Shown here piece by piece: positions 9,001-18,945 of a stretch of DNA of 64,000 nt; the first letter of the stretch is position 1, and each line of letters starts with the position of its first letter. The stretch is from positions 6,807,845-6,871,844 of the forward strand of contig JAAFYY010000001.1 of the NCBI GenBank assembly GCA_014284505.1. Direction: 5' to 3'. The DNA comes from Streptacidiphilus sp. 4-A2. GTDB taxonomy: Bacteria > Actinomycetota > Actinomycetes > Streptomycetales > Streptomycetaceae. A model generated the notes under the pieces. The model did no database searches and was not told where the DNA came from. It saw only the letters and a list, made by a program, of their open reading frames with translations. The position numbers were made by a program, and so were the translations under genes.

Positions 9001-10034
9001 TCAGTTCTGCTCGACGATGCGGTCGAACAGCGTGGTGGTGTGCCGCAGAGTCGCCTTCAGCTCGTCGCCGACCTGCGGCGGGGCCACCTCGCCGGGCACC
9101 CACAGCAGCGAGACCTGCATGTGCGGGGGCTCCGCGAAGCCCAGCTTGCTGCCGCTCCAACTGAACGGCGACGCCGTACGGTTGAGGGTGGCCAGGCCCG
9201 CGCGGGCGAGGTTCTTGGCGCGGGGGTGAGCCCGCTGAGGTTCTTCGGGGCCTCCAGGCCCACCCCGTGGGCGGTGCCGCCGGCCACCACCAGCAGATGG
9301 CCGTCGCCCGGCACCCGGTGCTGGCGGTAGCCGTAGCGCTCGCCCTTGGCCAGGGCGTGCGCCTCCATCACCGTGCCGCGGCAGTCGATGGCCTGGTGGT
9401 CGCCGAGCCACAGCTGGGTGCCGATCCGGGCGCGGAAGTGGATGTCCGGGAAGCGCCGGGCCAGTTCGGCGACCTCGGCGGAGCGCAGATGGCTGACGAA
9501 CATCCGGCGCAGCGGCAGCCGCTCGGCGCGCAGCCGCTCCACCCACTGGACGGTCTCCGCCAGCGGATCCACCCCCTCCGGGCGGTCCATCGGCAGGTGC
9601 ACCGCGAAGCCCTCGACCCGGACGTCGTCCAGGGCCGCCCGCAGCTTGGGCAGGTCCTCGGGGTTGATGCCGTGCCTGCGCATGCTGGTCATGCACTCGA
9701 TGATCACCCGGCCGCCGACCAGGCCACGCAGGTCGCGCACGGTGCCGACGGTGCGGATCACCCGCTGCGGCAGCGGCACCGGGTCCTCACCGATCCGGTA
9801 GGGGGTGAGCACGATCAGGTCCCGGCCGAAGTAGTCCTTGGCCTCGGCGGCCTCGTAGGCGGTGCCGACCGCGAGCACGTCCGCGTCCAGCCGGGTGGCC
9901 TCCTCGGCCAGCCGCAGGTTGCGGAAGCCGTAGCCGTTGCCCTTGGCGACCGGGACCAGCCCGGGGAAGGACTCCAGCACGGAGCGCTGGTGGGCACGCC
10001 AGCGGTGGGTGTCCACATACAGGGTGAGCGCCAT
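9001..10034 (-). CDS. alanine racemase-like PLP protein (frameshifted near 3' end)
   Basis: Protein of about 344 residues with an alanine racemase N-terminal (TIM-barrel) fold. The PLP lysine lies in VPVAKGNGYGF near residue 30, equivalent to the AVVKADAYGHG motif of Alr. Later barrel segments include GFAVHLPMDRP and FRARIGTQLWLG. The frame shifts near 9235; the C-terminus then reads through NLARAGLATLNR and ends DRIVEQN at 9001. It lacks the usual length of the Alr C-terminal domain, so activity as a true racemase is uncertain. It lies just downstream of femX on the same strand, as in S. coelicolor, suggesting a shared role in peptidoglycan bridge formation. Confidence 0.8.
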
Positions 10035-10091
10035 GGGGGCTAGGGCCTTCCGTGAAAACCGTGCGAGGGGGCAGGGCGGGGTGGGGACGGG

Positions 10092-11210
10092 TCAGCGTCG
10101 ATTCATGTACATGTCGAGCGCCTTGTGCAGCAGCTTGTTCAGCGGGAAGTCCCACTCGCCGAGGTACTCGGCCGCCTGGCCGCCGGTGCCGACCTTGAAG
10201 CGGATCAGGCCGAACAGGTGGTCGCTCTCGTCCAGGGTGTCGCTGATACCGCGCAGGTCGTAGACGGTCGCGCCGAGCGCGTAGGCGTCGCGCAGCATCC
10301 GCCACTGGATCGCGTTGTTCGGCTGGACCTCGCGCTTGTGCACGGTGGAGGCGCCGTAGGAGTACCAGACGTGCTCACCGACGGTGATCATCGTGGTGCC
10401 GGCGAGTGCGTCGCCCTCGTGATACGCCAGGTACAGGCGCATCCGGTTGGGGTCCTCGCCGGTCAGCGCGTTCCACTGGCGCTGGAAGTAGGACAGCGGG
10501 CGCGGGATGAAGTGGTCGCGCTCCGCGGTCTCCAGATACAGCTGGTGGAAGACCGGAAGGTCGTCGTAGCCGCCCTGGACGATCTCGACGCCGGACTTCT
10601 CGGCCTTCTTGATGTTGCGGCGCCACAGCTGGTTGAAGCCCTTGAGGACGTCGTCCAGCGAGCGGTTCGCCAGCGGCACCTGGTAGACGTAGCGCGGCTG
10701 GACGTCACCGAAGCCCGCCCCGGCGTCCTCGCCCTGCTGCCAGCCCAGCCGGCGCAGCCGGTCGGCGGTGTCGATGGCCCGCGGCTCGTACCAGTCGGCC
10801 TCGACGTCGCGCAGCCGCTTGGCCTCCTTGGCGGCGATGGCGTCCTTGATGGTCTCCGCCTGCCAGCGGCGGATTATCACCGGCGGGCCCATCTTCACGG
10901 TGAAGGCGCCCTGGGACTTCAGGTGCGCCAGCATCGGCTGCAGCCAGCGGTCCAGGTTCGGGTCGAACCAGTCGATCACCGGGCCCTCGGGCAGATAGGC
11001 CAGGTAGCGCTTGACCTTGGGGATCTGCCGGTACAGCACCAGCCCGGCGCCGACCACGGCACCGCGGTCGTCGAACCAGCCGATGCTCTCGGAGCGCCAC
11101 TCCGCCTTGACGTCGCCCCAGCTGGGCACCTGCATATGGCTCGCGGAAGGCAGGCTCCTGATGAAGGCCAGGTGCTCCTCCCGGCTGATGGTCCTCAGGC
11201 GCAAGCTCAT
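10092..11210 (-). CDS. femX: FemX-like peptidoglycan bridge aminoacyltransferase
   Basis: FemABX-family enzyme of 372 residues that transfers an amino acid from aminoacyl-tRNA to the peptidoglycan precursor. In S. coelicolor the orthologue SCO3904 (FemX) is reported to add the first Gly of the cross-bridge and to be essential. Visible family features are SASHMQVPSWGDVKAEW at the N-terminus, NQLWRRNIKKAEKSGVEI in the middle, the GNAT-like core DALAGTTMITVGEHVWYSYGAS, and the ending YDLRGISDT...FKVGTGG. The frame is intact. The downstream racemase-like gene starts 57 bases after the stop, so the two probably form an operon. The start ATG 11210 has GAGGAGC upstream. Confidence 0.93.
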   Translation of the reverse strand: MSLRLRTISREEHLAFIRSLPSASHMQVPSWGDVKAEWRSESIGWFDDRGAVVGAGLVLYRQIPKVKRYLAYLPEGPVIDWFDPNLDRWLQPMLAHLKSQGAFTVKMGPPVIIRRWQAETIKDAIAAKEAKRLRDVEADWYEPRAIDTADRLRRLGWQQGEDAGAGFGDVQPRYVYQVPLANRSLDDVLKGFNQLWRRNIKKAEKSGVEIVQGGYDDLPVFHQLYLETAERDHFIPRPLSYFQRQWNALTGEDPNRMRLYLAYHEGDALAGTTMITVGEHVWYSYGASTVHKREVQPNNAIQWRMLRDAYALGATVYDLRGISDTLDESDHLFGLIRFKVGTGGQAAEYLGEWDFPLNKLLHKALDMYMNRR

Positions 11211-11350
11211 GGTGGGGGTGCTCCTCGGGCGTCAGATCGCGTCAATCGCGAAGCCTACTGCCCAGCTGGAGCACCCCATAGGGACGCCCGGAACGGGGGC
11301 GTCCCAAACGTCCGGAAAGGGCCTGGCGGCCGCCGGAGGTCTGCCCGGAA

Positions 11351-11374
11351 GGCCCCCGGCGGCTGCCGGGGGCC
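11351..11374 (-). terminator. hairpin after small membrane protein gene
   Basis: GGCCCCCGGC (11351-11360) pairs with GCCGGGGGCC (11365-11374). It lies just past the 11383 stop on the minus strand, between that gene and femX. Confidence 0.6.
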
Positions 11375-11382
11375 CGTCGGCG

Positions 11383-11724
11383 TCAGTAGCCGACCACGCC
11401 GCCGAGCAGGCCGCCGTGGGACAGCGCGATGCCGAAGCTCGCGGCCGACGCGACGCCGCCGATCACCAGCAGGAAGCGTTGCGCGGTGTTGTTGGAGATG
11501 TACTGGCCCCAGGCGGCGGTGAGGATGCCGAACAGGCCGGTCCACGAGGCCAGGATGTGCAGGCCCCGGAACATGCAGGTGGAGACGGCGATCGCGGCCA
11601 GGACGATGGTGACCCCGACAAGGGTGTCCTGGAGCGGGTGGGACCTCGCGTCGTCGCGGACGAGCTTGGTCCAGTAGCTGGCGTTGTGGGACTGGCTGTG
11701 CGGCTGCCCGGTGGACTGAGCCAT
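11383..11724 (-). CDS. small conserved membrane protein
   Basis: Protein of 113 residues starting MAQSTGQPHS at ATG 11724, with AAGGAGGCGG just upstream as a strong ribosome site. A polar N-terminus is followed by three hydrophobic segments (about residues 36-55, 60-78 and 83-103) and a Gly-rich end (SHGGLLGGVVGY). It matches the position of the small hypothetical gene between femX and rpsF in Streptomyces. Function is unknown; I see no catalytic motif. The frame is intact. It is transcribed divergently from rpsF. Confidence 0.75.
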   Translation of the reverse strand: MAQSTGQPHSQSHNASYWTKLVRDDARSHPLQDTLVGVTIVLAAIAVSTCMFRGLHILASWTGLFGILTAAWGQYISNNTAQRFLLVIGGVASAASFGIALSHGGLLGGVVGY

Positions 11725-12098
11725 GGAACCCGCCTCCTTGGGGAGGTATGGGCGCACGCTGCGGCGGGGGCGGCAACGGCTGCTGCCGTCAGGCCGGCGC
11801 GTGGCGCGAGCTGGCCGTGGGCCGGGGGTCGGCCGTACGGCCTCGGGTGCGGTGGCGCACGGTAGGACCCTCCATACCCGATGTGTACAGATTGCGACGA
11901 CAGGGGGTGGATTTCAAGACCCCATTCGGGTGCCTGTAGTCTGGACCGTCTGCACCGGTGTGGTCCGGCTACAGGCTGGCGTGACGATGCGGTTACCCGC
12001 TCGTTCTGTCAGTGCCGGCCGCTACTGTTGCGACGCGTCTCAAACCCTCCTGCCACGGAAAGACCGTGGCCGCTGAGTCCAGAGGAGGTGGGTTATAC
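11725..12098. other. divergent promoter region before rpsF operon
   Basis: About 370 bases without a supportable gene. It must hold the promoter of the ribosomal protein operon and of the small membrane protein gene. AGAGGAGGTGG at 12080-12090 is the rpsF ribosome site. I see no clear riboswitch or leader-protein structure. Confidence 0.45.
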
Positions 12099-12389
12099 AT
12101 GCGTCATTACGAGGTCATGGTGATCCTCGACCCCGAGGTCGAGGAGCGCGCTGTCTCCCCCCTGATCGAGAGCTTCCTCAATGTCGTCCGCACTGGCGGC
12201 GGCAACGTGGAGAAGGTCGACACCTGGGGTCGTCGTCGCCTGTCGTACGAGATCAACAAGAAGTCCGAGGGCATCTACTCGGTGATCGACCTCAAGGCCG
12301 AGCCTGCGGTCGTCAAGGAGCTCGACCGGCAGCTCAACCTGAGCGAGCAGGTCCTCCGCACCAAGGTGCTCCGCCCGGACACCCACTGA
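12099..12389 (+). CDS. rpsF: 30S ribosomal protein S6
   Basis: Protein of 96 residues, the normal length for actinobacterial S6. MRHYEVMVILDPEVEE and the conserved VDTWGRRRLSYEINKKSEGIY region are diagnostic. S6 binds with S18 to the 16S rRNA platform. The start at 12099 follows AGAGGAGGTGG at a proper distance; the frame upstream of it is not conserved. It is the first gene of the rpsF-ssb-rpsR-rplI operon. The frame is intact. Confidence 0.97.
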   Translation: MRHYEVMVILDPEVEERAVSPLIESFLNVVRTGGGNVEKVDTWGRRRLSYEINKKSEGIYSVIDLKAEPAVVKELDRQLNLSEQVLRTKVLRPDTH

Positions 12390-12502
12390 GGAAAACCCAA
12401 GTACTTCATCCGTGAAGTACTGCACTGCCCGGCCGTCCATACGGCCGGTGCGGTGAGCACTGCTTGAACGGAACCGCTCCCACCGAGAGGTCGATCACCA
12501 CC

Positions 12503-13132
12503 ATGGCAGGCGAGACCGTCATCACTCTTGTCGGCAACCTCGTCGACGACCCCGAGCTGCGTTTCACGCCGTCGGGTGCGGCCGTCGCGAAGTTCCGCAT
12601 CGCGTCAACTCCTCGTACGTTCGACCGCCAGACCAACGAGTGGAAGGACGGCGAGAGCCTCTTCCTCACGTGCAACGTCTGGCGTCAGCCGGCGGAGAAC
12701 TGCGCTGAGACCTTGCAGCGCGGTATGCGCGTCATCGTCCAGGGCCGTCTGCGTCAGCGTACGTACGACACCAAAGAGGGCGAGAAGCGGACCGTCTACG
12801 AGGTCGAGGTCGACGAGGTCGGCCCGTCGCTGCGCTCCGCCACCGCAAAGGTCACCAGGGCCCAGCGGACCGGCGGTCAGGGCGGCCCGGGCGGTGGCTT
12901 CGGCGGCGGCGGCAACGCCGGCGGCGGCTTCAACGGCGGCAATGGTGGCGGCGGCTTCGGCGGTGGCCAGCAGGGCGGTGGCTGGGGCGGAAACCCCGGC
13001 GGCCAGTCCGGCCCTCCGGCCGACGACCCGTGGGCGTCCAGCGCCCCTTCGGGCGGCGGTCAGCAGGGCGGTGGCGGCGGCGGCTGGGGTGCCCCGGCCG
13101 GCGGCGGATTCTCGGACGAGCCCCCGTTCTAA
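12503..13132 (+). CDS. ssb: single-stranded DNA-binding protein
   Basis: Protein of 209 residues. The N-terminal OB fold (residues 1-110) begins MAGETVITLVGNLVDDPELRF and contains the conserved FLTCNVWRQPAENCAETLQRGMRVIVQGRL stretch. It is followed by a long Gly/Gln-rich linker (about residues 125-195) and the acidic tip DEPPF that recruits replication and repair partners. It corresponds to S. coelicolor SsbA (SCO3907). It lies 113 bases after rpsF in the ribosomal operon. The frame is intact despite the repetitive Gly codons. Confidence 0.96.
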   Translation: MAGETVITLVGNLVDDPELRFTPSGAAVAKFRIASTPRTFDRQTNEWKDGESLFLTCNVWRQPAENCAETLQRGMRVIVQGRLRQRTYDTKEGEKRTVYEVEVDEVGPSLRSATAKVTRAQRTGGQGGPGGGFGGGGNAGGGFNGGNGGGGFGGGQQGGGWGGNPGGQSGPPADDPWASSAPSGGGQQGGGGGGWGAPAGGGFSDEPPF

Positions 13133-13246
13133 GCAGTGTGCTGGGCCGCTCCGTGCGGTCCGCTCAGACGTTGATCCCGTGCGACCCGGTCGCCCGTCCC
13201 GTGAGGGGCAGCGGCCGGATCGTGAAACATCCAGTTGGAGTACATG

Positions 13247-13481
13247 ATGGCGAAGCCGCCTGTACGCAAGCCGAAGAAGAAGGTTTGCGTCTTCTGCAAG
13301 GACAAGATCTCCTACGTCGACTACAAGGACACGAACCTGCTTCGCAAGTTCATCTCCGACCGTGGGAGATCCGCGCTCGCCGGGTCACCGGCAACTGCAC
13401 CAGCACCAGCGCGACGTGGCCACCGCTGTGAAGAACAGCCGTGAGGTCGCTCTGCTGCCCTACACCTCGACCGCTCGCTGA
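13247..13481 (+). CDS. rpsR: 30S ribosomal protein S18 (two single-base deletions)
   Basis: The N-terminus MAKPPVRKPKKKVCVFCKDK, with its CxxC, and the segment YVDYKDTNLLRKFISDRG are typical S18. The frame then breaks. One A is missing near 13367 (GGGAAG reads GGGAG) and one C near 13401 (ACCCAG reads ACCAG). With both restored, the protein continues IRARRVTGNCTQHQRDVATAVKNSRE to LLPYTSTAR and ends at TGA 13479-13481, exactly 78 residues. S18 pairs with S6 on the small subunit. Streptomyces carry a second rpsR paralogue elsewhere, but both lesions are in homopolymers, so I read them as sequence errors. Confidence 0.93.
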
Positions 13482-13500
13482 ATAGGAGGGTGACCGAACT

Positions 13501-13946
13501 ATGAAGATCATCCTCACGAACGAGGTCTCCGGCCTCGGTACCGCCGGCGACATCGTCGAGGTCAAGGACGGATACGCCCGTAACTACCTGGTCCGCGTGG
13601 CTTCGCCATCCGCTGGACCAAGGGTGGGCAGAAGGATGTGGACGCGATCCGTCGCGCCCGCAAGATCCACGAGATCCAGACCCTGGAGCAGGCCAACGAG
13701 GTCAAGGGCAAGCTTGAGGGCCTGACCGTGAAGCTCGCCGTGCGCGCGGGCGACGCGGGCCGGCTCTTCGGCTCGGTGACCCCGGGCGACGTCGTCGAGG
13801 CCATCAAGGCCGTCGACGGCCCGCTGGTCGACAAGCGCCGGGTCGAGATCGGCTCGCCGATCAAGACCACCGGTGCCCACACGGTCACCGTCAAGCTGCT
13901 CTCCGACGTGGTCGCCAAGATCAACGTCAACGTTGTCGCAGCCTGA
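13501..13946 (+). CDS. rplI: 50S ribosomal protein L9 (one single-base deletion)
   Basis: The start MKIILTNEVSGLGTAGDIVEVKDGYARNYLV is the L9 N-terminal rRNA-binding domain. The frame breaks at 13593-13594, where CCC reads CC (LVPRGFA expected). Restoring one C joins it to the frame ending VAKINVNVVAA at 13946 and gives 148 residues, the normal length with the long central helix and C-terminal domain. AGGAGG at 13484-13489 serves as ribosome site 20 bases after rpsR. It is the last gene of the ribosomal operon, closed by the hairpin at 13962. Confidence 0.94.
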
Positions 13947-13961
13947 CAGTTCCACACCGTT

Positions 13962-13998
13962 CGGAAGGCCGGTCCCCACTCCGGGGGCCGGCCTTCCG
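13962..13998 (+). terminator. terminator of rpsF-ssb-rpsR-rplI operon
   Basis: CGGAAGGCCGG (13962-13972) pairs with CCGGCCTTCCG (13988-13998), 16 bases after the rplI stop. It may also serve the convergent MATE gene. Confidence 0.75.
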
Positions 13999-14051
13999 GC
14001 ATCTCCGGGGCATGTCCCGGACATGCCGGTCCGGGGCGCGGGCGGGCCGGC

Positions 14052-15402
14052 TCAGGCCCGGACCGCGCCGGTGACCAGCCAGGCGCCGGTGCGGGCGCGG
14101 ATGCACAGGAACAGCAGCCGGACCGCCATGCACAGGTCGATGGCTATCCACAGGCCGACCAGGCCGGCGCTGCCCACGGTCAGCGCGACCGGGGCGTAGA
14201 CGGCGAGGGTGGCCAGCATCGCCCAGGCCAGGTAGGGGCCGTCGCCCGCGCCCATCAGCACCCCGTCCAGCACGAAGACCACCCCGCAGACCGGCTCGCT
14301 GAGGGCGGCCACCAGCAGCACCGAGTCGAGCTGGTGGCGCACCGCCGGTCGGCGGTGAACAGCGGCAGGTACAGCGGGCGGGTGAGCAGCAGCAGCGCGC
14401 CGAGCACCACGCCCGCCCCCACGCCCCACTCGACCATCCGCCGGGTCGCGGCCCTGGCCCCGGCCGGGTCCCCGGCACCGAGGTAGCGGCCGATGATGGC
14501 CTGCCCGGCGATGGCGATGGCGTCCAGCGCGAAGGCCAGGAAACCCCACAGCGACATGGCCACCTGGTGGGCGGCGATCTCGGTGTTGCCCAGCCGGGCG
14601 GCGACGGCGGTGGCGATCAGCAGTACCGCGCGCAGGCTGAGGGTGCGGATCAGCAGCGGCGCGCCCGCGGTGGCGCAGGCCCTGATCCCGGGCAGGTCGG
14701 GGCGCAGGCTCGCACCGGTGCGGCGCGCGCCCCGGACCACCACCGTGAGGTAGGCGGCGGCCATGCCCCACTGCGAGAGCACGGTCCCGGTGGCGGAGCC
14801 GGCGATACCGAGATGCGCCCCGTACACCAGCAGCAGGTTCAGCAGCAGGTTGACCGAGAAGCCGGTGACCGCGACCAGCAGCGGGGTGCGGGTGTCCTGG
14901 AGCCCGCGCAGCACCCGGTGGCGGCCAGCACGCTGAGCATCGCCGGGATCCCCAGGGCGCTGATGCGCAGATAGGTGATCGCGTAGGGGGCGGCGGTGGC
15001 GGAGGCGCCGAAGAGGTGGCAGAGCGCCGGGGCGAGCGGGACGGCCACGGCCACGATGGGTACCGAGAGCAGCAGCGCCAGCCAGATCCCGTCGATGCCC
15101 TGCTGGACCGCGGCCCGGCGGTCCCCGGCGCCGATCCGGCGGGCGACCGCGGCGGTGGTGGCATAGGCCAGGAAGACAAAGACATTGACCAGGGTGGTCA
15201 GTAGCGCGGCCGCGATGCCGAGCCCGGCGAGCTGGGCGGTGCCCAGGTGGCCGACGATCGCGGAGTCCGCCATCAGGAAGAGCGGTTCGGCGATCAGGGC
15301 GCCGAAGGCGGGCAGGGTGAGCGCGAGGATCTCCCGGTCGTGTCTGCTCCGCCGGGGGTGCTGGGGTGGGAGATCGCATGGTCCTACCGTAGTCATCCAC
15401 AT
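14052..15402 (-). CDS. MATE-family efflux transporter (frameshifted)
   Basis: Multidrug and toxic compound extrusion family, corresponding to S. coelicolor SCO3910. The N-terminal part reads DREILALTLPAFGALIAEPLFLMADSAIVGHLG, a clear MATE signature. The frame shifts near 14920, continues through LQDTRTPLLVAVTGFSVNLLLN and MSLWGFLAFALDAIAIAGQAIIGRYLG, and shifts again near 14340 before ending RARTGAWLVTGAVRA. Restored length is about 450 residues with 12 predicted helices. In-frame ATGs at 15402 and 15396 are the start candidates. Both frameshifts are probably sequence errors. It converges on rplI and diverges from dnaB. Confidence 0.85.
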
Positions 15403-15654
15403 GTAAGTGCTGCTAGCCGGGTCCGGCCATTACCTGAACGTGCGCCCGGTAGCCGTTCGAGTACCCCTTGTCGTGATCTGTGAGGCGTTCGTGAAGTTTT
15501 TCTCCTGCACAGTAGGTGGATGAAGAAGGCGCAGGTCATGGCGGTACGAAGGGGAGAGCTGCCTAGTTGTCCACAGGTTGTCCCCCGCGTCGTACACAGC
15601 TTGGAGCCAGTTCTCCACAGGCGATGCCCCGTCATCCACATGCCCTGTGGATAA
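15393..15654. promoter_or_regulatory. cluster of DnaA boxes upstream of dnaB
   Basis: The 500-base gap between the MATE and dnaB genes contains TTGTCCACA (15567-15575, a perfect Streptomyces DnaA box), TTCTCCACA (15611-15619), TCATCCACA (15632-15640) and TTATCCACA on the minus strand (15646-15654). Another TCATCCACA overlaps the MATE start at 15393-15401. No gene is seen here. DnaA may regulate dnaB or be titrated at this site. Confidence 0.7.
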
Positions 15655-15904
15655 CCGTCTTGGAGTATGGGCCGTTCCCCCTTAGCGTGGGCGCTCTGCC
15701 CGCGCGCCGCACCCGTGCGCAGGCGCCGATTTTTCCGGTCAGCTGCTGTCGGCGTTCTCCGTCGCCCGCCACTGTCGGAGCGGTGCCGTAGAACGAAGAG
15801 GTGACGCGCCGCCCGCTCCGGGCGCGTGAAACAACCAGCAGGGCACGGCACGGGAGGCGCGCGATGGGCGAGGTACGCGGGACGACCCCCGGCGGGGGCG
15901 CGCG

Positions 15905-17454
15905 ATGACCGATCTGTCCTACGACGACGTCCCGCCGCCCGACGAGGAGTGGCCGCCGCCGCCCGAGCCCGGCGGCGGCCCCGGCGACCGGCTGCCCTTC
16001 AAGCGCGCCGGAGGCACCCCGGCCGACCGCGCCTCCTACGGCTCCGGCCGGGGCTCCGGCGGTGCCCGCAACGGCGACCGTAACGGTGACCGCAACGGCG
16101 GCGGCTACGAGGACAAGTCCGCCGCTGCCGGGTACGAGCGCGTCCCCCGCAGGACCTGGCCGCCGAGCAGTCGGTCCTCGGCGGCATGATGCTGTCCAAG
16201 GACGCGATCGCCGACGTGGTCGAAGTGATCAAGGCGGACGACTACTACCGGCCCGCCCACGAGCTGATCCACAGCGCGATCCTCGACCTCTATGCGCGCG
16301 GCGAACCGGCCGACCCGATCACCGTCGCCAGCGAGCTGGTCAAGCGCGGCGAGATCACCCGGGTCGGTGGCCCGTCCTATCTGCACACCCTGGTCAACTC
16401 GGTACCCACGGCCGCCAACGCCGAGTACTACGCCGAGATCGTGCACGAGCGCGCGGTGCTGCGCCGGCTGGTGGAGGCAGGCACCCGGATCGCGCAGATG
16501 GGTTACGCCTCCGAGGGCGACGTGGACGAGATCGTCAACGCCGCCCAGGCCGAGATCTACGCCGTCACCGAGGCCCGGACCAGCGAGGACTACGCGCCGC
16601 TGGGCGACATCATGGAGGGCGCGCTCGACGAGATCGAGTCCATCGGCTCCCGCAGCGGCCAGATGTCCGGCGTGCCGACCGGCTTCGCCGACCTCGACGC
16701 GCTGACCAACGGGCTGCACCCGGGCCAGATGATCGTCGTCGCGGCCCGTCCCGCCATGGGTAAGTCCACCCTCGCGCTGGACTTCGCCCGCTCCTGCTCG
16801 GTCAAGCACAAGATCCCGAGCGTCTTCTTCTCCCTGGAAATGGGGCGCAACGAGATCGCGATGCGCCTGCTCTCGGCGGAGGCCCGGGTCGCGCTGCACC
16901 ACATGCGCTCCGGCAACATGACCGACGAGGACTGGACGCGGCTGGCCCGGCGCATGCCGGAGCTGAACGACGCCCCGCTGTACATCGACGACTCGCCCAA
17001 CCTGTCGATGATGGAGATCCGGGCCAAGTGCCGCCGGCTCAAGCAGCGCAACGACCTGCGCCTGGTGGTCATCGACTACCTCCAGCTGATGCAGGCCGGT
17101 GGCTCCCGCCGCCCCGAGAGCCGGCAGCAGGAGGTCTCCGAGATGTCGCGAAACCTGAAGCTGCTGGCCAAGGAGCTGGAACTCCCGGTCATCGCGCTCT
17201 CCCAGCTGAACCGTGGCCCGGAGCAGCGCACCGACAAGCGGCCGATGGTCTCCGACCTCCGTGAGTCCGGATCCATCGAGCAGGACGCCGACATGGTCAT
17301 CCTGCTGCACCGCGAGGACGCCTACGAGAAGGAGTCCCCGCGGGCCGGCGAGGCCGACCTCATCGTGGCCAAGCACCGTAACGGCCCCACCGCCACCATC
17401 ACCGTAGCCTTCCAGGGCCACTACTCCCGCTTCGTGGACATGGCCCAGAGCTGA
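15905..17454 (+). CDS. dnaB: replicative DNA helicase DnaB (one single-base deletion)
   Basis: Hexameric replicative helicase. The start MTDLSYDDVPPPDEEW at 15905 opens a Pro/Gly/Asn-rich N-terminal extension typical of Streptomyces DnaB. The frame breaks in the C-run at 16144-16148: one missing C (VPPQDLAAEQSVLGG expected) rejoins the long frame at MMLSKDAIADVVE. The restored protein is 516 residues. The N-terminal helical domain is followed by the RecA-like motor with Walker A ARPAMGKST, Walker B LRLVVIDYLQLM, and DLRESGSIEQDADMV. No intein is present. It corresponds to SCO3911. The single lesion in a homopolymer of an essential gene is a sequence error. Confidence 0.95.
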
Positions 17455-17470
17455 CCGGGTCTGACTGTCG

Positions 17471-18932
17471 TCAGGCCTTGACCGGATCGGCGGGTCGGCC
17501 TGTGCTACTGGCCCGGTCGCTCCGGGGTGCCGGCTGGGGGCCGGGGAGCCACAGCGAGAGCAGTACGGCGACGGCGGAGAAGCCCGCGGACCACCAGAAC
17601 GCCGTGTGGAACGCGTTCGCGAGCGTGGCCGGGTGCGCGGCGACGGCGGTCTGGAGGATCACGGCCAGGACAGCGGTACCGAAGGAGCCGCCGAGCTGCT
17701 GGGCGGTCCTGGTGAGCACGCTGGAGTGCGGGATCTGCTGTTTGTCCAGGCCGATGTAGCCGGCCACCATCACCGGCATGGTGACGGCGCCGAGGCCGAA
17801 TCCGCGCAGCAGCATCCACAGGGCGAGCAGCCACCCGCTTGTGTGCGGCCCGGCCAGGGCGAACGGCACGGTCGCGGCGGCGACGACGACGAAGCCGGCC
17901 GAGGCGATCACGCGCGGGCCGAACCTGTCGATGTTGCTGCCGGCGACGGTGCGGGACAGGAGGGTGCCGATGCCCTGCGGGACGAGCATGACCCCGGCGG
18001 TGAGCGCGGTGGTGCCGCGCACGTCCTGGTAGTACAGCGGCAGCAGGAGCATCGCGCCGTACAGGGAGAAGCCGGAGAAGAAGAGCACGGCGGAGGCGGA
18101 GCCGACCGGCCGCCTGGCCAGCAGCCGGACCTCGACGAGCGGGTGGCTGTGCGCAGTGCGTAGCCGGCGAAAGGCCGAGCGTAGCGCGCCGGCCACGCGG
18201 ACGATCACGTCGGGGTGGGCGAACCCGGCGGCGGTGCCCGCGTTGGCCAGGCCCAGCAGGACGATCGAGGTGCCCGGCGCGATGAGGAGCAGCCCGGGTA
18301 TGTCGAGTTTCGGCTTGCCGGCCGCGGTGACCGGGCGGGCGGGCTCGTCGATGTTCAGATGGCGCCAGGCGAGCAGGATGCCGATGATGCAGAACGGCAC
18401 GTTCACCCAGAACATGAAGCGCCAGCTCAAGTGCGTCAGGATGGCGCCGCCGAGCAGCGGCCGAGGATCGGGCCGAGCAGCGCCGGCATCGCGACGTAGG
18501 TGACCAGCCGCCCGAGCGACTTGCCGGCGGCGGCCTGGAAGATGAGTGTGCTCATCAGCGGGAGCATGAGGCCGCCCCGATGCCCTGGACGATCCGCCAG
18601 CCGATGAGCGAGCCGACGTCCCACGCGAGGCTGGACCCGATCGAGCCGACGAGGAAACGGCGAGGGAGGCCATCCACAGTCGCCTGCCGCCGAACCGTTG
18701 CAGGGCCCAGGCGGACAGCGGCACCGCGATGCCGAGGGCCAGCAGGTAGCCGGTGGACACCCACTGGATCGTCGTGACCGAGGTGTCCAGCTTCACCGAG
18801 AGCGTGCGCAGGGCGACGCTGACGATCGTGGTGTCGAAGATGACGGCCAGCCCGCGACGATGAGGATCAGGGCGGTCTTCACCACCGCGGGTCCAGCTTC
18901 TCGGCTGCGGGTTTCGCTGGTGTCGCTGCCAT
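17471..18932 (-). CDS. MFS drug-export protein, DHA2/EmrB type (multiple frameshifts)
   Basis: Fourteen-helix type exporter of the DHA2 family. From ATG 18932 (ribosome site GAGGAGG) the protein begins MAATPAKPAAEKLDP. Reading through to VIFDTTIVSVALRTLSVKLDTSVTTIQWVSTGYLLALG needs two single C insertions near 18877 and 18855. Further shifts fall at about 18660, 18590 and 18470, while conserved segments (SLIGWRIVQGIG, GGLMLPLMSTLIFQ, ILTHLSWRFMFWVNVPF) sit in order in different frames. The rest, from there to VKA at 17471, is open. At least five lesions in 470 bases is more than in neighbours, so a real pseudogene is possible. The divergent TetR gene suggests regulated drug export. Confidence 0.75.
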
Positions 18933-18945
18933 GCCGCTCCTCCTC

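Noticed and set aside
10125..11522. Plus-strand open frame of 465 codons opposite femX
   Set aside because: Antisense shadow of femX; no ribosome site and no conserved motif.
13247..13481. Programmed frameshifting in rpsR
   Set aside because: Two separate homopolymer losses with no slippery site or pseudoknot, and similar losses in unrelated genes, point to sequence error.
15905..17454. Intein or insertion in dnaB
   Set aside because: The motor domain is continuous through Walker A and B; only one base is missing, near the N-terminus.
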